This document shows, in pieces, positions 1 through 7,396 of a stretch of DNA of 18,430 bases. The position numbers were made by a program, and so were the translations under genes. Below the pieces are notes generated by a model. It was not told the DNA's origin, ran no database searches, and saw only the letters and a program-made list of their open reading frames with translations. Within the stretch, counting starts at the first letter, position 1, and every line of letters begins with the position of its first letter. Origin of the DNA: Gammaproteobacteria bacterium (lineage in GTDB: Bacteria > Pseudomonadota > Gammaproteobacteria > Francisellales > CACEW01); assembly GCA_028282045.1 (NCBI GenBank), contig JANQIS010000202.1:1-18430 (forward strand), written 5' to 3'.

Positions 1-351
1 TTGTTTTGGAGTAGACGGAAATAAAATCCCCATAATCATGTACAACGCAAAGCCACCCACAGCAATACCGCCGATAATATAAATCAAATTAGCTTTGACC
101 AGGTCCATCAACCCTGATTTGCCGGAAGATTTCTTATTTGATACCGACTCAGCGCCATCATCCATATCATCATCTAGAGAAAACTCATCAAAACCCTCAT
201 TTTCATTTGAGTCTGTAAATCCCTCTTGCTCAAAGCCATCATCAAAGCCTTCTGACAAATCATCAAGGTTTTCATCTGAGGTTTCGCCCAGACCTTGAGT
301 TGCTTCATCAAACTCTAATTGTTCATCTTTATTGTGTTTTTTCTCGCTCAT
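1..351 (-). CDS. icmG: Dot/Icm inner-membrane protein DotF/IcmG, N-terminal part (cut by window edge)
   Basis: The frame is open from an ATG at 351 down to base 1 (117 codons), so the C-terminal part lies outside the window. The visible part is a very acidic cytoplasmic region (residues 1-80) with repeated GF(D/E) motifs, then one membrane segment at about residues 88-111, followed by the start of the periplasmic part. This is the layout of DotF/IcmG, a bitopic inner-membrane protein of the type IVB core complex. Identity is supported mainly by order: it follows icmK and icmE, as in Legionella and Coxiella (icmK-icmE-icmG). The gene starts 14 bases after the icmE stop, and an AAGGTGATG ribosome-binding site overlaps the end of icmE, so it is co-transcribed. 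The acidic tail alone would not identify it. Confidence 0.85.
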   Translation of the reverse strand, partial: MSEKKHNKDEQLEFDEATQGLGETSDENLDDLSEGFDDGFEQEGFTDSNENEGFDEFSLDDDMDDGAESVSNKKSSGKSGLMDLVKANLIYIIGGIAVGGFALYMIMGILFPSTPKQ

Positions 352-365
352 CGTTTCATCACCTT

Positions 366-1622
366 TTACTGAGAAATCGTAATATCTGACATAAATAACA
401 CACCAATACCTGTGCCTTGAGCCACTTTAACGGTAGGTGGCATATCAAACACGGATTGTGCTGCCTGGCCTAAATTGGTACCAACCTGCCCTAAACCTTG
501 GTAAGCCGCTGTAGTGAAAGTTACCTTGTTATTCTGCAGGCCGTTACTGTTGACAATATTACAGCTTGCTGTACCAGGCGGACAGGCATAGGTAAAGGAT
601 TGATAGGCATTACCAAAGCCTTCTAAGAAAGCTGCAGCAAATAACATACCATAACGCAGCAAATAGTGATGATTGACACTGGTTGCAATAGCATTATTAG
701 CCGTATTGGCATCAACGGCATAGGCATCAATGGACAATGTGTTCGCCCATTGTGGCATTGACATGGTATTAAAGCGCACTACCAGACGATCATTTTCACG
801 CTTGAAGGTCCCCATTAACTTGGCACCGGTATAAGGACCACTCACGATGGTTGCCAGAACCGGCGTACCTGACTGGTCACTATCAAGTGCTGTATCCATA
901 ACACCAAAATAAATCGTTCCTGCTTTTACCACCACATGAGGTATCGGCGGCGCTTTTGTAGCAGCACGGCGCTCTTGTGTATGTACACCCTGGGTTTGTG
1001 CCATTTTGGGTAGATTCCACGAGCCGGTTGCCTGAGAGATGGCATTTCGATAGGTGGATTCTAAGCTCTGTATAGCTTGCTGTTGTGTCTGAACGATGCT
1101 GGCCCCTGTTGTTGCGCCCGCTGCATTATTATTCCCTGCAGCGGAACTGCCAGGTTCAGTGGTTGATTTTTTACCGGTGCCAAAGACGCTATTGGCCTGG
1201 TTAATGGGATTGAGTGCTGACAGACGTTGTAGTGGGGTCTGAGCATCTTTATCAAAGTGCTTAAATTGTGATGGTGGCGTCACATTTGCTGTTGCTGATA
1301 AATGCCCCTTTGACTGAGGGGTTGTACCATCACTAAACACATTGCTTAATACCGTTTGTCCCTCAGATACTTTTTGCTGATATTGGTGGCGGTTGACTGA
1401 CTTATTGAGGTGTTGGTAATACTGAGACTGTGCTTTAGATACCGGGCCACTGGACTGTGCCTGGCCTGATTGCACATGTGATGGCGGTAGTTGAGGGGTA
1501 GGATTCTTTTTGCCACTGGACATAAAGTTCAAAATCACCACAAAGACAACCACCAAAATCACTAAGATAATAAGCACACGTAAGCGTGGGTAATGTGATA
1601 GTTTACCGAGCATTGCTTTCAT
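366..1622 (-). CDS. icmE: Dot/Icm core-complex protein DotG/IcmE (VirB10/TrbI-like), unusually short
   Basis: This is the 418-residue VirB10-like channel protein of the type IVB secretion system, spanning from inner to outer membrane. A short basic N-terminus is followed by one inner-membrane helix (about residues 15-36), a Gln/Ser/Ala/Pro-rich periplasmic linker (37-220) and the TrbI/VirB10-type C-terminal domain (about 225-418). That domain carries the DotG hallmarks KAGTIYFGVMDT, FNTMSMP, NHHYLLRYG, FLEGFGNAYQS and GTGIGVLF. Legionella DotG is about 1050 residues because of a long central pentapeptide-repeat region; here that region is absent, giving a length close to TraO of IncI plasmids. 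A Cys pair (CPPGTASC) sits in the loop after the FGNAYQSF helix. A GTG at 1625 is possible, but the ATG at 1622 shares one base with the icmK stop (TGATG), which favours coupled translation from there. Confidence 0.93.
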   Translation of the reverse strand: MKAMLGKLSHYPRLRVLIILVILVVVFVVILNFMSSGKKNPTPQLPPSHVQSGQAQSSGPVSKAQSQYYQHLNKSVNRHQYQQKVSEGQTVLSNVFSDGTTPQSKGHLSATANVTPPSQFKHFDKDAQTPLQRLSALNPINQANSVFGTGKKSTTEPGSSAAGNNNAAGATTGASIVQTQQQAIQSLESTYRNAISQATGSWNLPKMAQTQGVHTQERRAATKAPPIPHVVVKAGTIYFGVMDTALDSDQSGTPVLATIVSGPYTGAKLMGTFKRENDRLVVRFNTMSMPQWANTLSIDAYAVDANTANNAIATSVNHHYLLRYGMLFAAAFLEGFGNAYQSFTYACPPGTASCNIVNSNGLQNNKVTFTTAAYQGLGQVGTNLGQAAQSVFDMPPTVKVAQGTGIGVLFMSDITISQ

Positions 1623-2791
1623 CACCCACCCCCATGCAGTACATTGGACAACCTTGAAGTTAATGACGATCCACCACTGGTATCGGACTGTGATGACGCA
1701 CTACTGCCACCTGACATCGGCTGTAACTTGGGTGCATTGATTTGTTTCACAAATTGCTGCGACTGTACGTTGGGTTGGCCATAAGTCGCCACACCTTGCA
1801 AGTCGCCATTATTTTTATAAAACACCGGCGGTTCTGTTAAGGTGATACGATAGAGCTGACCGTTAAATGAAACCATCACCAGCGGCGTTGGCGCGATAGT
1901 ATAAGCATGATAGCCATTGGGGCCAGGTCCATTGACTCGGGCCTTCCACTCCGGTGACATCAACTCACCAGACGATAAAATCAGATAATGACCCTGATAA
2001 GACCATGCTGTTACCATAGTACTGGAAGTGCGCAGTTGCACCGCACCGGAAGGTGGGATACCACTGAGCAATGCAATCAAATACTGTGGCGCTTGGGTTG
2101 GCCCAGCAGACAGGCCATTATTGTTACCAACCGGTTGGTTTTGATTAATGCGAATGTAATCCATGAAGTCCCAGTCGTGTTGTCCCACAAGCAGCGTCAT
2201 CATTACCGGAATGGGCAATCCTTTTAGCATGATACTGACATTAGTTTGTGCGTATAGCTTCTCGCCTTGCACCATTAACACGCCACTATGTTTGTCCCAG
2301 CTAACATTAAAAGCACTGGAATTACCAATACTATAAGAGGTAATAGGCCATACGGTGCCATTGGCATCAATAAATACCAATGAAGTGATCATGCCCTGAC
2401 CGATACGAACCACCGGCATAACCGAGCCTGGTTTTAAGTTCACCGTTACGATGGCAGAGGTCCCTTTTGCCGGTGCAGGGCCTGGTGGCAAGGCATTAGC
2501 CTTTTGCTGTTCTGCAGCACGATTTTTAAATTGGTGAATTTGATCCGGCGTGAGCGGAAAGTATTTCTGCAGCATGTTCTCAAATGCTTTTTGTTTGAGT
2601 TCTTTCTCGGTCATCACTTGATGAGAGGGCCCCTGACCGGTTTCATGTACAGTGACTTGCTGTTGAGTTGAAGGCACAGCATTGGCTTGTGGTAAAGGGG
2701 GATATTGAGGCGTCGCTGCTAATGCAACACTGATGCCAGTGATCATTAGCAGTATCACAGTTACCCATTGCTTCATGCTGGATTTAATCAT
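1622..2791 (-). CDS. icmK: Dot/Icm outer-membrane core protein DotH/IcmK
   Basis: DotH/IcmK is a periplasmic and outer-membrane-associated component of the type IVB core complex, working with DotC, DotD and DotG. The chosen ATG at 2791 has GGGATAAG just upstream and gives 389 residues with a signal peptide (hydrophobic stretch about residues 9-24, cleavage near ALA-AT). An ATG at 2776 and an upstream start at 2851 are alternatives; the latter would bury the signal peptide and would leave almost no room downstream of the promoter. After a Pro/Gln-rich segment comes the conserved body (about 100-350), with KPGSVMPVVRIGQGM, TSLVFIDANGTVWPI and GLPIPVMMTLL. The tail is Ser/Gly-rich. Legionella DotH is about 360 residues, so the length is normal. 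It is the first gene of the icmK-icmE-icmG operon here; icmL, its usual upstream neighbour, is not present. Confidence 0.93.
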   Translation of the reverse strand: MIKSSMKQWVTVILLMITGISVALAATPQYPPLPQANAVPSTQQQVTVHETGQGPSHQVMTEKELKQKAFENMLQKYFPLTPDQIHQFKNRAAEQQKANALPPGPAPAKGTSAIVTVNLKPGSVMPVVRIGQGMITSLVFIDANGTVWPITSYSIGNSSAFNVSWDKHSGVLMVQGEKLYAQTNVSIMLKGLPIPVMMTLLVGQHDWDFMDYIRINQNQPVGNNNGLSAGPTQAPQYLIALLSGIPPSGAVQLRTSSTMVTAWSYQGHYLILSSGELMSPEWKARVNGPGPNGYHAYTIAPTPLVMVSFNGQLYRITLTEPPVFYKNNGDLQGVATYGQPNVQSQQFVKQINAPKLQPMSGGSSASSQSDTSGGSSLTSRLSNVLHGGG

Positions 2792-2862
2792 CTTATCCCA
2801 AATTATGGCTATTGTTGTTTTATTGTGGCTCACAATGATATTAATCACCATAGCTATACATA

Positions 2863-2891
2863 ACTATAGACAGGCTCCTATATTACGTAAA
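2863..2891 (-). promoter_or_regulatory. Sigma-70-type promoter for the icmK-icmE-icmG operon
   Basis: On the minus strand, TTTACG (-35, plus positions 2886-2891) and TATAGT (-10, 2863-2868) are separated by exactly 17 bases. Transcription would begin near 2856 and give a leader of about 65 bases before the icmK ATG at 2791. The match is by eye to the consensus; no start site is known. Confidence 0.55.
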
Positions 2892-2918
2892 GAGGTGCGG
2901 CGAGTAAAAATGACATTT

Positions 2919-2934
2919 GTAACATAGGTAACAT
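2919..2934. repeat. Tandem GTAACAT direct repeat in the divergent icmK/icmW region
   Basis: GTAACAT occurs at 2919-2925 and again at 2928-2934 (9-base period). It sits about 30 bases upstream of the icmK -35 box and about 95 bases upstream of the icmW -10 box. Such paired half-sites are typical of response-regulator binding. CpxR, which controls icm genes in Legionella, binds GTAAA-N5-GTAAA (10-base period), so the resemblance is partial. Two more GTAAA words occur at 2887 and 2904, but with wrong spacing. Confidence 0.3.
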
Positions 2935-3027
2935 TATCCTTCTTATTGCAGTCCAACCACTTGTATTGCAAAGTATTATTATGAAACACAACCCTATGAA
3001 ACAATAACGCCCACTCTGCCAAGGCTA

Positions 3028-3036
3028 TGCTATAAT
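3028..3036 (+). promoter_or_regulatory. Extended -10 promoter for icmW
   Basis: TGC directly followed by a perfect TATAAT (3031-3036) forms an extended -10 element. No good -35 hexamer is seen 17 bases upstream, as is usual for extended -10 promoters. Transcription would start near 3043, about 30 bases before the icmW ATG. Confidence 0.5.
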
Positions 3037-3071
3037 ATTTACCATAAGTTTAAAGATGTTAGCAGCCTGCC

Positions 3072-3503
3072 ATGACCCCCGAAGAACTCGATCAAGACAT
3101 CATTAACCATTGGAATTCTTTTCGTAATCCGATTATTAATGACATCCTGATTAACTTAGAAAAGCTCGAAACCACCATTGCGGCACTGAGCCATGAAGAA
3201 AAACAAGCGGTTGCCGATTTGGTGGATTATTGCTCCAGCCTCAAGCCTGATGAAGCTGATGCACGTAAACTGATTGATATTTTCAACCAATTACCTGCTG
3301 CTTATATGCTTTATATGATCCACAAACTACAAAGCTTAAACGCTGATCTGGTGATGAAAATTATCAATTATGCACAAAAGAACAAAGACAGTAGCCCAGA
3401 CTTACAGAGCTTCTTCTTACGCAACATGGTGTTTGAGAAATCGCAATTATTGGGCCGTATTTTTGCCGAGAACCGCATGAAGACAGTGTTGAGTATCTTG
3501 TAA
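3072..3503 (+). CDS. icmW: Dot/Icm coupling-complex adaptor IcmW
   Basis: A 143-residue acidic, wholly helical cytoplasmic protein. Its last 35 residues (SFFLRNMVFEKSQLLGRIF, then AENRMKTVLSIL) match the recalled Legionella IcmW ending (FLKRNIVFERLRLLSRVF, then CQERLKLVL). The N-terminus (HWNSFRNPIINDILINLEKLE) lines up with the YW-x-Y-x-DP-x-I region of IcmW, and the length is close to the usual 140-150. IcmW pairs with IcmS and sits on the DotL/DotM/DotN coupling complex to bring effectors to the secretion channel. The gene is divergent from icmK, and its 3' end overlaps the 3' end of trpC by 57 bases. Its ribosome-binding site is weak. The match was made from memory of the family, not by a search. 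In Legionella icmW is next to icmX and icmV, which are not seen here. Confidence 0.78.
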   Translation: MTPEELDQDIINHWNSFRNPIINDILINLEKLETTIAALSHEEKQAVADLVDYCSSLKPDEADARKLIDIFNQLPAAYMLYMIHKLQSLNADLVMKIINYAQKNKDSSPDLQSFFLRNMVFEKSQLLGRIFAENRMKTVLSIL

Positions 3504-4229
3504 AAATCGTGCCGGATCGGCTGCCTTCATAACCGCCGTACCCAGCAACACCCCCCGGCAGTCTTGGGTATAGGGCACGACATCTTGTGGCTGCTTAACA
3601 CCCGACAGACTTAAACAAATCACACTATCAGGCACCTGTTTTGCCAACTGCAAACTATGTGAGACATCCATAGCCAGGCTATCTAGGTTACGATTATTAA
3701 TGCCAATGACACTAGCGCCTACTGCCAAAGCGCGTGCTAAATCTTGCGCGTCAAAAATCTCCACCAACGCGCTCATGCCTAATGATTCAATCAAGTTAAA
3801 TAACGCCTCCAATTGCACATCGTCCAAGATACGCACGATCAATAGCACAGCCTGAGCTCCGGCAGCACGGGCATGATAAACCTGTTTAGCATCAATAATG
3901 AAATCTTTACACAACACCGGCAAATCCACTGCCTGGGTTACTGCCTTAATATCAGAGAAGTCCCCTTGAAAAAAGTGCTGATCGCTCAGCACTGAAATGG
4001 CTGTGGCACCACCTTGTTGATACAACCTGGCACGCTGTGGCGGATCATATTGTTTGGCCATCACGCCCTCGGAAGGCGAGGCTTTTTTCATCTCGGCAAT
4101 CAAGGCAAAAGGCGCTTGACCTAACGCATGATAAAATCGTCCGTCGGCCAAGGGTAATGTTTGTGGGTCAATAGTCGCCAAAAGCTCTACATCGCGTTGT
4201 TTTTGCGTTAAGATTTTATCTAACCACAT
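3447..4229 (-). CDS. trpC: Indole-3-glycerol phosphate synthase TrpC
   Basis: This TIM-barrel enzyme of tryptophan synthesis converts CdRP to indole-3-glycerol phosphate. The ATG at 4229 (260 residues) gives the N-terminus expected for the family; an ATG at 4244 adds five residues. Visible landmarks are EMKKASPSEG (residues 46-55; E46, K48), SVLSDQHFFQGD (79-90), LCKDFIID (106-113; K108), LVEIFD (155-160; E157), GINNRNL (176-182; N179) and the phosphate-binding end LLGTAVM. These match the catalytic residues E51, K53, K110, E159 and N180 of the Sulfolobus enzyme. The next one, E210 of the (V/I)xESG motif, is Leu here (L208 in LSLSG). No other trp gene is in the window. The 3' end overlaps icmW, which is convergent. 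TrpC fold and family are certain; activity is less so. Confidence 0.93.
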   Translation of the reverse strand: MWLDKILTQKQRDVELLATIDPQTLPLADGRFYHALGQAPFALIAEMKKASPSEGVMAKQYDPPQRARLYQQGGATAISVLSDQHFFQGDFSDIKAVTQAVDLPVLCKDFIIDAKQVYHARAAGAQAVLLIVRILDDVQLEALFNLIESLGMSALVEIFDAQDLARALAVGASVIGINNRNLDSLAMDVSHSLQLAKQVPDSVICLSLSGVKQPQDVVPYTQDCRGVLLGTAVMKAADPARFLQDTQHCLHAVLGKNTAQ

Positions 4230-4310
4230 AAACAGCCATCCCATCTTGATTGCTTACAGGCCATTATACTGCTTTTAACCCTAAACCATATAGCTCAATA
4301 GGAAAACAGC

Positions 4311-4850
4311 ATGCAAAGAAACGCGATTCGTTCATTTAACCAGCACAGCCCACAATTGGGCCATGAAGTGATGATCGACCCAAGTGCAGTGGTTAGCGGC
4401 CAGGTCAGTTTGGGGGATGATGCCTCGATATGGCCGTGTGCTTCGGTTCGTGGTGATCTGGAGCCTATTATTATCGGCGCACGCAGTAATATCCAAGACG
4501 GTGCGGTTTTGCACACCAGTCATCACAGCCCATTCAATGATCGTGCTTATGCGCTGACTATCGGTAATGACGTCACAATCGGGCATAACGTCACTTTGCA
4601 CGGCTGCACCATCAAAGACCTATGCTTAGTCGGTATGAACGCAGTAATTCTTGATGGCGCACTTATTCCGCCTTATACCTTTATTGGCGCACACAGTTTA
4701 GTCACTGCGGGCAAACAACTGGAAAGTGGTTTTCTTTATGCTGGTAGTCCAGCTAAAAAAATACGCCAACTTACTGAGCAGGAGTGTGATTTCTTTCATT
4801 ACAGTGCAGCACATTACGTCTCATTAAAAAACCAGCATTTGGCACAGTAG
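4311..4850 (+). CDS. Gamma-class carbonic anhydrase-like protein (YrdA/CaiE family)
   Basis: A 179-residue left-handed beta-helix protein of hexapeptide repeats (for example VVSGQVSLGDDASIWPCASV and ITIGNDVTIGHNVTLHG-type strands, residues 24-130), with a C-terminal helix that packs on the helix. The three metal-binding histidines of the gamma carbonic anhydrase family are present: H68 in VLHTS, and H92 and H97 in GHNVTLH. The VRGDL motif (residues 46-50), typical of the YrdA/Cam family, is also present. Such proteins form trimers with zinc between subunits; many bacterial members have weak or unproven carbonic anhydrase activity. AGGAAA lies about 8 bases before the ATG. It is divergent from trpC and convergent with the SPOR-domain gene, with 31 bases between. 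Confidence 0.92.
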   Translation: MQRNAIRSFNQHSPQLGHEVMIDPSAVVSGQVSLGDDASIWPCASVRGDLEPIIIGARSNIQDGAVLHTSHHSPFNDRAYALTIGNDVTIGHNVTLHGCTIKDLCLVGMNAVILDGALIPPYTFIGAHSLVTAGKQLESGFLYAGSPAKKIRQLTEQECDFFHYSAAHYVSLKNQHLAQ

Positions 4851-4881
4851 AGCCTCGAAGCACCCCAGCAACATCACCCGT

Positions 4882-5541
4882 TTATTGTCCCTGGCGGATC
4901 ATTGCACCGTTAATGCCACTGTCCTGCAATTGATGGCGCACTTTATCAGCAGCGCGCATTGAGTCATACGGGCCCACATCAATGCGATACCAACCTGACT
5001 GAGTCGACACAATAGTAGGCTTTAAACCCAATAAAATTAACTGAGAACGCAATTGTTGGGCTAATTGCTCGCTTTGATAAGAAGCCACTTGCAACGTAAA
5101 CTGCTTGTTTGATTGTGCCACCTGACTGGCTTGTTGGCCTTGACCATCTGCCGGTTGTGTTGTTTCAGGCTGGGCTTTTTGCTTTGGTAGCACGGTATAA
5201 AAATCAAAGACGGGTTTGTTTGGTTTTTTCTCTGGCGGCTTATTGGCTACCTGATTAGTACTCGTGGTCGGCGACTTACCATCGCCCCCTTGCGCTGGCT
5301 GCGTCTTTGATGCGGTATTTTGTGGCGTAGACGGCGTGGTTTTTTGTTGAGGTGAGGTAGCATGCTTTACTACAATAATCATGACAATGACTAACACAAT
5401 GATTGCCAGCAGTAGCCAACGGCCATAACGCCGTGGCTTATCATCAGGGACATCACGCCGCAATTGATCACCAGAGCGCTGACGTTGATTGGTAGCGGAT
5501 TCTTTTAACAGGCTTTTTTGGTTAGCAAAATCTCGCATCAT
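4882..5541 (-). CDS. SPOR-domain membrane protein (FtsN/DedD-like)
   Basis: A 219-residue bitopic inner-membrane protein. A basic cytoplasmic N-terminus (1-40) is followed by one membrane helix (about 42-58), a long Pro/Thr/Gln/Lys-rich periplasmic linker (60-145) containing FDFYTVLPK (a motif common just before SPOR domains), and a C-terminal SPOR domain (146-217: FTLQVASYQSEQLAQQL, then WYRIDVGPYDSMRAAD). SPOR domains bind septal, denuded peptidoglycan, so the protein is likely recruited to the division site. It follows argS by 6 bases, and its ribosome-binding site (AGGTG) lies at the argS stop. An argS-then-SPOR/FtsN order is common in gammaproteobacteria. Whether it is the true FtsN cannot be decided here. 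Confidence 0.9.
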   Translation of the reverse strand: MMRDFANQKSLLKESATNQRQRSGDQLRRDVPDDKPRRYGRWLLLAIIVLVIVMIIVVKHATSPQQKTTPSTPQNTASKTQPAQGGDGKSPTTSTNQVANKPPEKKPNKPVFDFYTVLPKQKAQPETTQPADGQGQQASQVAQSNKQFTLQVASYQSEQLAQQLRSQLILLGLKPTIVSTQSGWYRIDVGPYDSMRAADKVRHQLQDSGINGAMIRQGQ

Positions 5542-5547
5542 CTACAC

Positions 5548-7311
5548 CTACATCGCTTCTGGCGCCGATACGCCTAAAATCGTCAAGCCGTTACGCAGTA
5601 CTTGCCTCACCGCCAAGATTAGCGCAATCCGTGCCTGCAAAGTCGGCGCACCATTATCGACAAACTTTTGCACATTGTAGTAGCTATGAAATGCATTCGC
5701 GAGTTCGCGCAAATAATAAGTCATTTGATGCACCTCATACTTCGCCGCACATTGAGTAATCAGTTCCGGGAAACGCGCCAACTGATCCAACAAGTCACTT
5801 TCATGTGGTAGCGTTAACTGATCCAGTTCTCTCATAGCCTGCGTTGCATCATATTGTCCACCTTGCGCTGTAAGTTGGCGCATTACACTCTCAATACGAG
5901 CATGAGCATACTGCACATAATAAACCGGATTGTCGTTGGACTTAGACTTGGCCAAATCCAAATCAAAATCTAAATGTTGTTCTACTTTACGCATGTTATA
6001 AAAAAAGCGTGCCGCATCAGTACCGACTTCTTCGCGCAGCTCTCGCAACGTTACAAATGAGCCACTGCGCGTTGACATTTTAACTTGCTCACCATGACGA
6101 TAGAGCACAGCAAACTGCACAACAGGAATAGTCAGTTGTGATGGCTCATAGCCATACGCTGTGAGCAGTGCACGCAGCCGCACAATATAACCATGATGAT
6201 CGGCGCCCAAAATACAAATCGCCTCATCATAACCACGATCAAATTTATTGACCAGATAAGCCGCATCTGAAGCAAAATAAGTGGTCTGGCCATTATCACG
6301 CACCAATACACGGTCTTTGTCATCGCCAAAGTCGGTAGACTTAAACCACAATGCACCGTTTTGCTCATAAGTTAAATGCGTTTGTTTCAGACGGTTAACG
6401 GCGTATTCAACCGCGCCCTGGTCAAACAACGACTGCTCAAAAAACCATTCATCAAAATCCGTACCGAACTCAGCCAAATCGCCTTTGATATCGGCTAAAA
6501 TGGCATCGCGGGTGTCATCATGCACTACCCTGTAGGCCGGCTCACCCAACAAGCTACGAGCTCGTGAAATTAAAGCATCAATATACACTTCTTTATCGCC
6601 ACCTTGCGGTTCATCAGTCGGCAAATTGGCAAATACAGCCCCCGCGTCGTGGTAAAACGCATCACCATGCGTCGCTGCAAGGGTACGCGCAATATCAATA
6701 ATATAGTCCCCCTGGTAAGCATTGGCAGGAAACACCAACCTTACACCACGCAATTCTAAGTAACGCAGCCACACACTCACCGCCAGGATATTCATTTGCC
6801 GTCCGGCATCATTGACATAATACTCTGAATGTACAGAGAATCCGGCAAAATCAAGCAGCCTGGCCAGACTGGAACCATAGGCTGCACCACGCCCATGCCC
6901 AACATGCAAAGGACCGGTCGGGTTAGCAGACACATACTCCAAATGGACTTTTTTACCGGCACCGACGTTAACACGCCCATATTGATCTTGCTCAGCAAGA
7001 ACCTGTTCAATAACTTGGCCTTGTATAATTTGTGCCAAGCGAAAATTAATAAACCCCGGGCCGGCAACTTCAATCGCTTCAATACCCTCGGGCTGCCCGA
7101 GATGGTCTACTAATTGCTGAGCCAGTTCACGCGGTGGTTTGCCGGCTTGTTTAGCCAAGTTCATGGCAATGTTGGTAGCAAAATCTCCATGCTCCTTCTG
7201 ACGGCAACGGGTAAGTTGAATCTGCGGCGGCGGTGTCAGTTGCATTGTCATCACTGCTTGTTGTAACAGCGCGATAATTTGCTCTTTCACGTTATCCTGG
7301 TGTTTCATCAT
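5548..7311 (-). CDS. argS: Arginine-tRNA ligase ArgS
   Basis: Class I aminoacyl-tRNA synthetase that charges tRNA-Arg. All 587 residues, the usual length, are present: an N-terminal Add-1 domain (about 1-110), the HIGH motif as HVGH (136-139) in NPTGPLHVGHGRGA, FASDAAYLVNKFDRG (346-360), GADHHGY (369-375), KMSTR (411-415, the KMSKS equivalent) and a C-terminal DALR anticodon-binding domain ending near residue 580. The start is one of two adjacent ATGs (7311 or 7308); neither has a strong ribosome-binding site. On the minus strand, TTGACC and GATGAT with a 17-base gap lie just upstream, but would start transcription within a few bases of the ATG. Confidence 0.98.
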   Translation of the reverse strand: MMKHQDNVKEQIIALLQQAVMTMQLTPPPQIQLTRCRQKEHGDFATNIAMNLAKQAGKPPRELAQQLVDHLGQPEGIEAIEVAGPGFINFRLAQIIQGQVIEQVLAEQDQYGRVNVGAGKKVHLEYVSANPTGPLHVGHGRGAAYGSSLARLLDFAGFSVHSEYYVNDAGRQMNILAVSVWLRYLELRGVRLVFPANAYQGDYIIDIARTLAATHGDAFYHDAGAVFANLPTDEPQGGDKEVYIDALISRARSLLGEPAYRVVHDDTRDAILADIKGDLAEFGTDFDEWFFEQSLFDQGAVEYAVNRLKQTHLTYEQNGALWFKSTDFGDDKDRVLVRDNGQTTYFASDAAYLVNKFDRGYDEAICILGADHHGYIVRLRALLTAYGYEPSQLTIPVVQFAVLYRHGEQVKMSTRSGSFVTLRELREEVGTDAARFFYNMRKVEQHLDFDLDLAKSKSNDNPVYYVQYAHARIESVMRQLTAQGGQYDATQAMRELDQLTLPHESDLLDQLARFPELITQCAAKYEVHQMTYYLRELANAFHSYYNVQKFVDNGAPTLQARIALILAVRQVLRNGLTILGVSAPEAM

Positions 7312-7329
7312 GTTGCGACGATCATCGCC

Positions 7330-7369
7330 CTAAAGCGGCTTGAGGTCAAGACTGGCCTGGAAGCTTTAG
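7330..7369. other. Nested inverted repeat between the giant gene and argS
   Basis: CTAAAGC (7330-7336) pairs with GCTTTAG (7363-7369). Inside it, CTTGA-GG-TCAAG forms a second small palindrome. It lies in the 85-base gap between the stop of the 797-codon frame and the argS start. No T-run follows on the minus strand, so it is a weak candidate for a terminator or leader structure. Confidence 0.3.
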
Positions 7370-7396
7370 TTAAATAATCGATGGTAAATACGCACA

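Noticed and set aside
4246..4270. TTGATT and TATACT upstream of the carbonic-anhydrase-like gene as a promoter
   Set aside because: The gap is only 13 bases, too short for a sigma-70 promoter; the -10 word alone is not enough.
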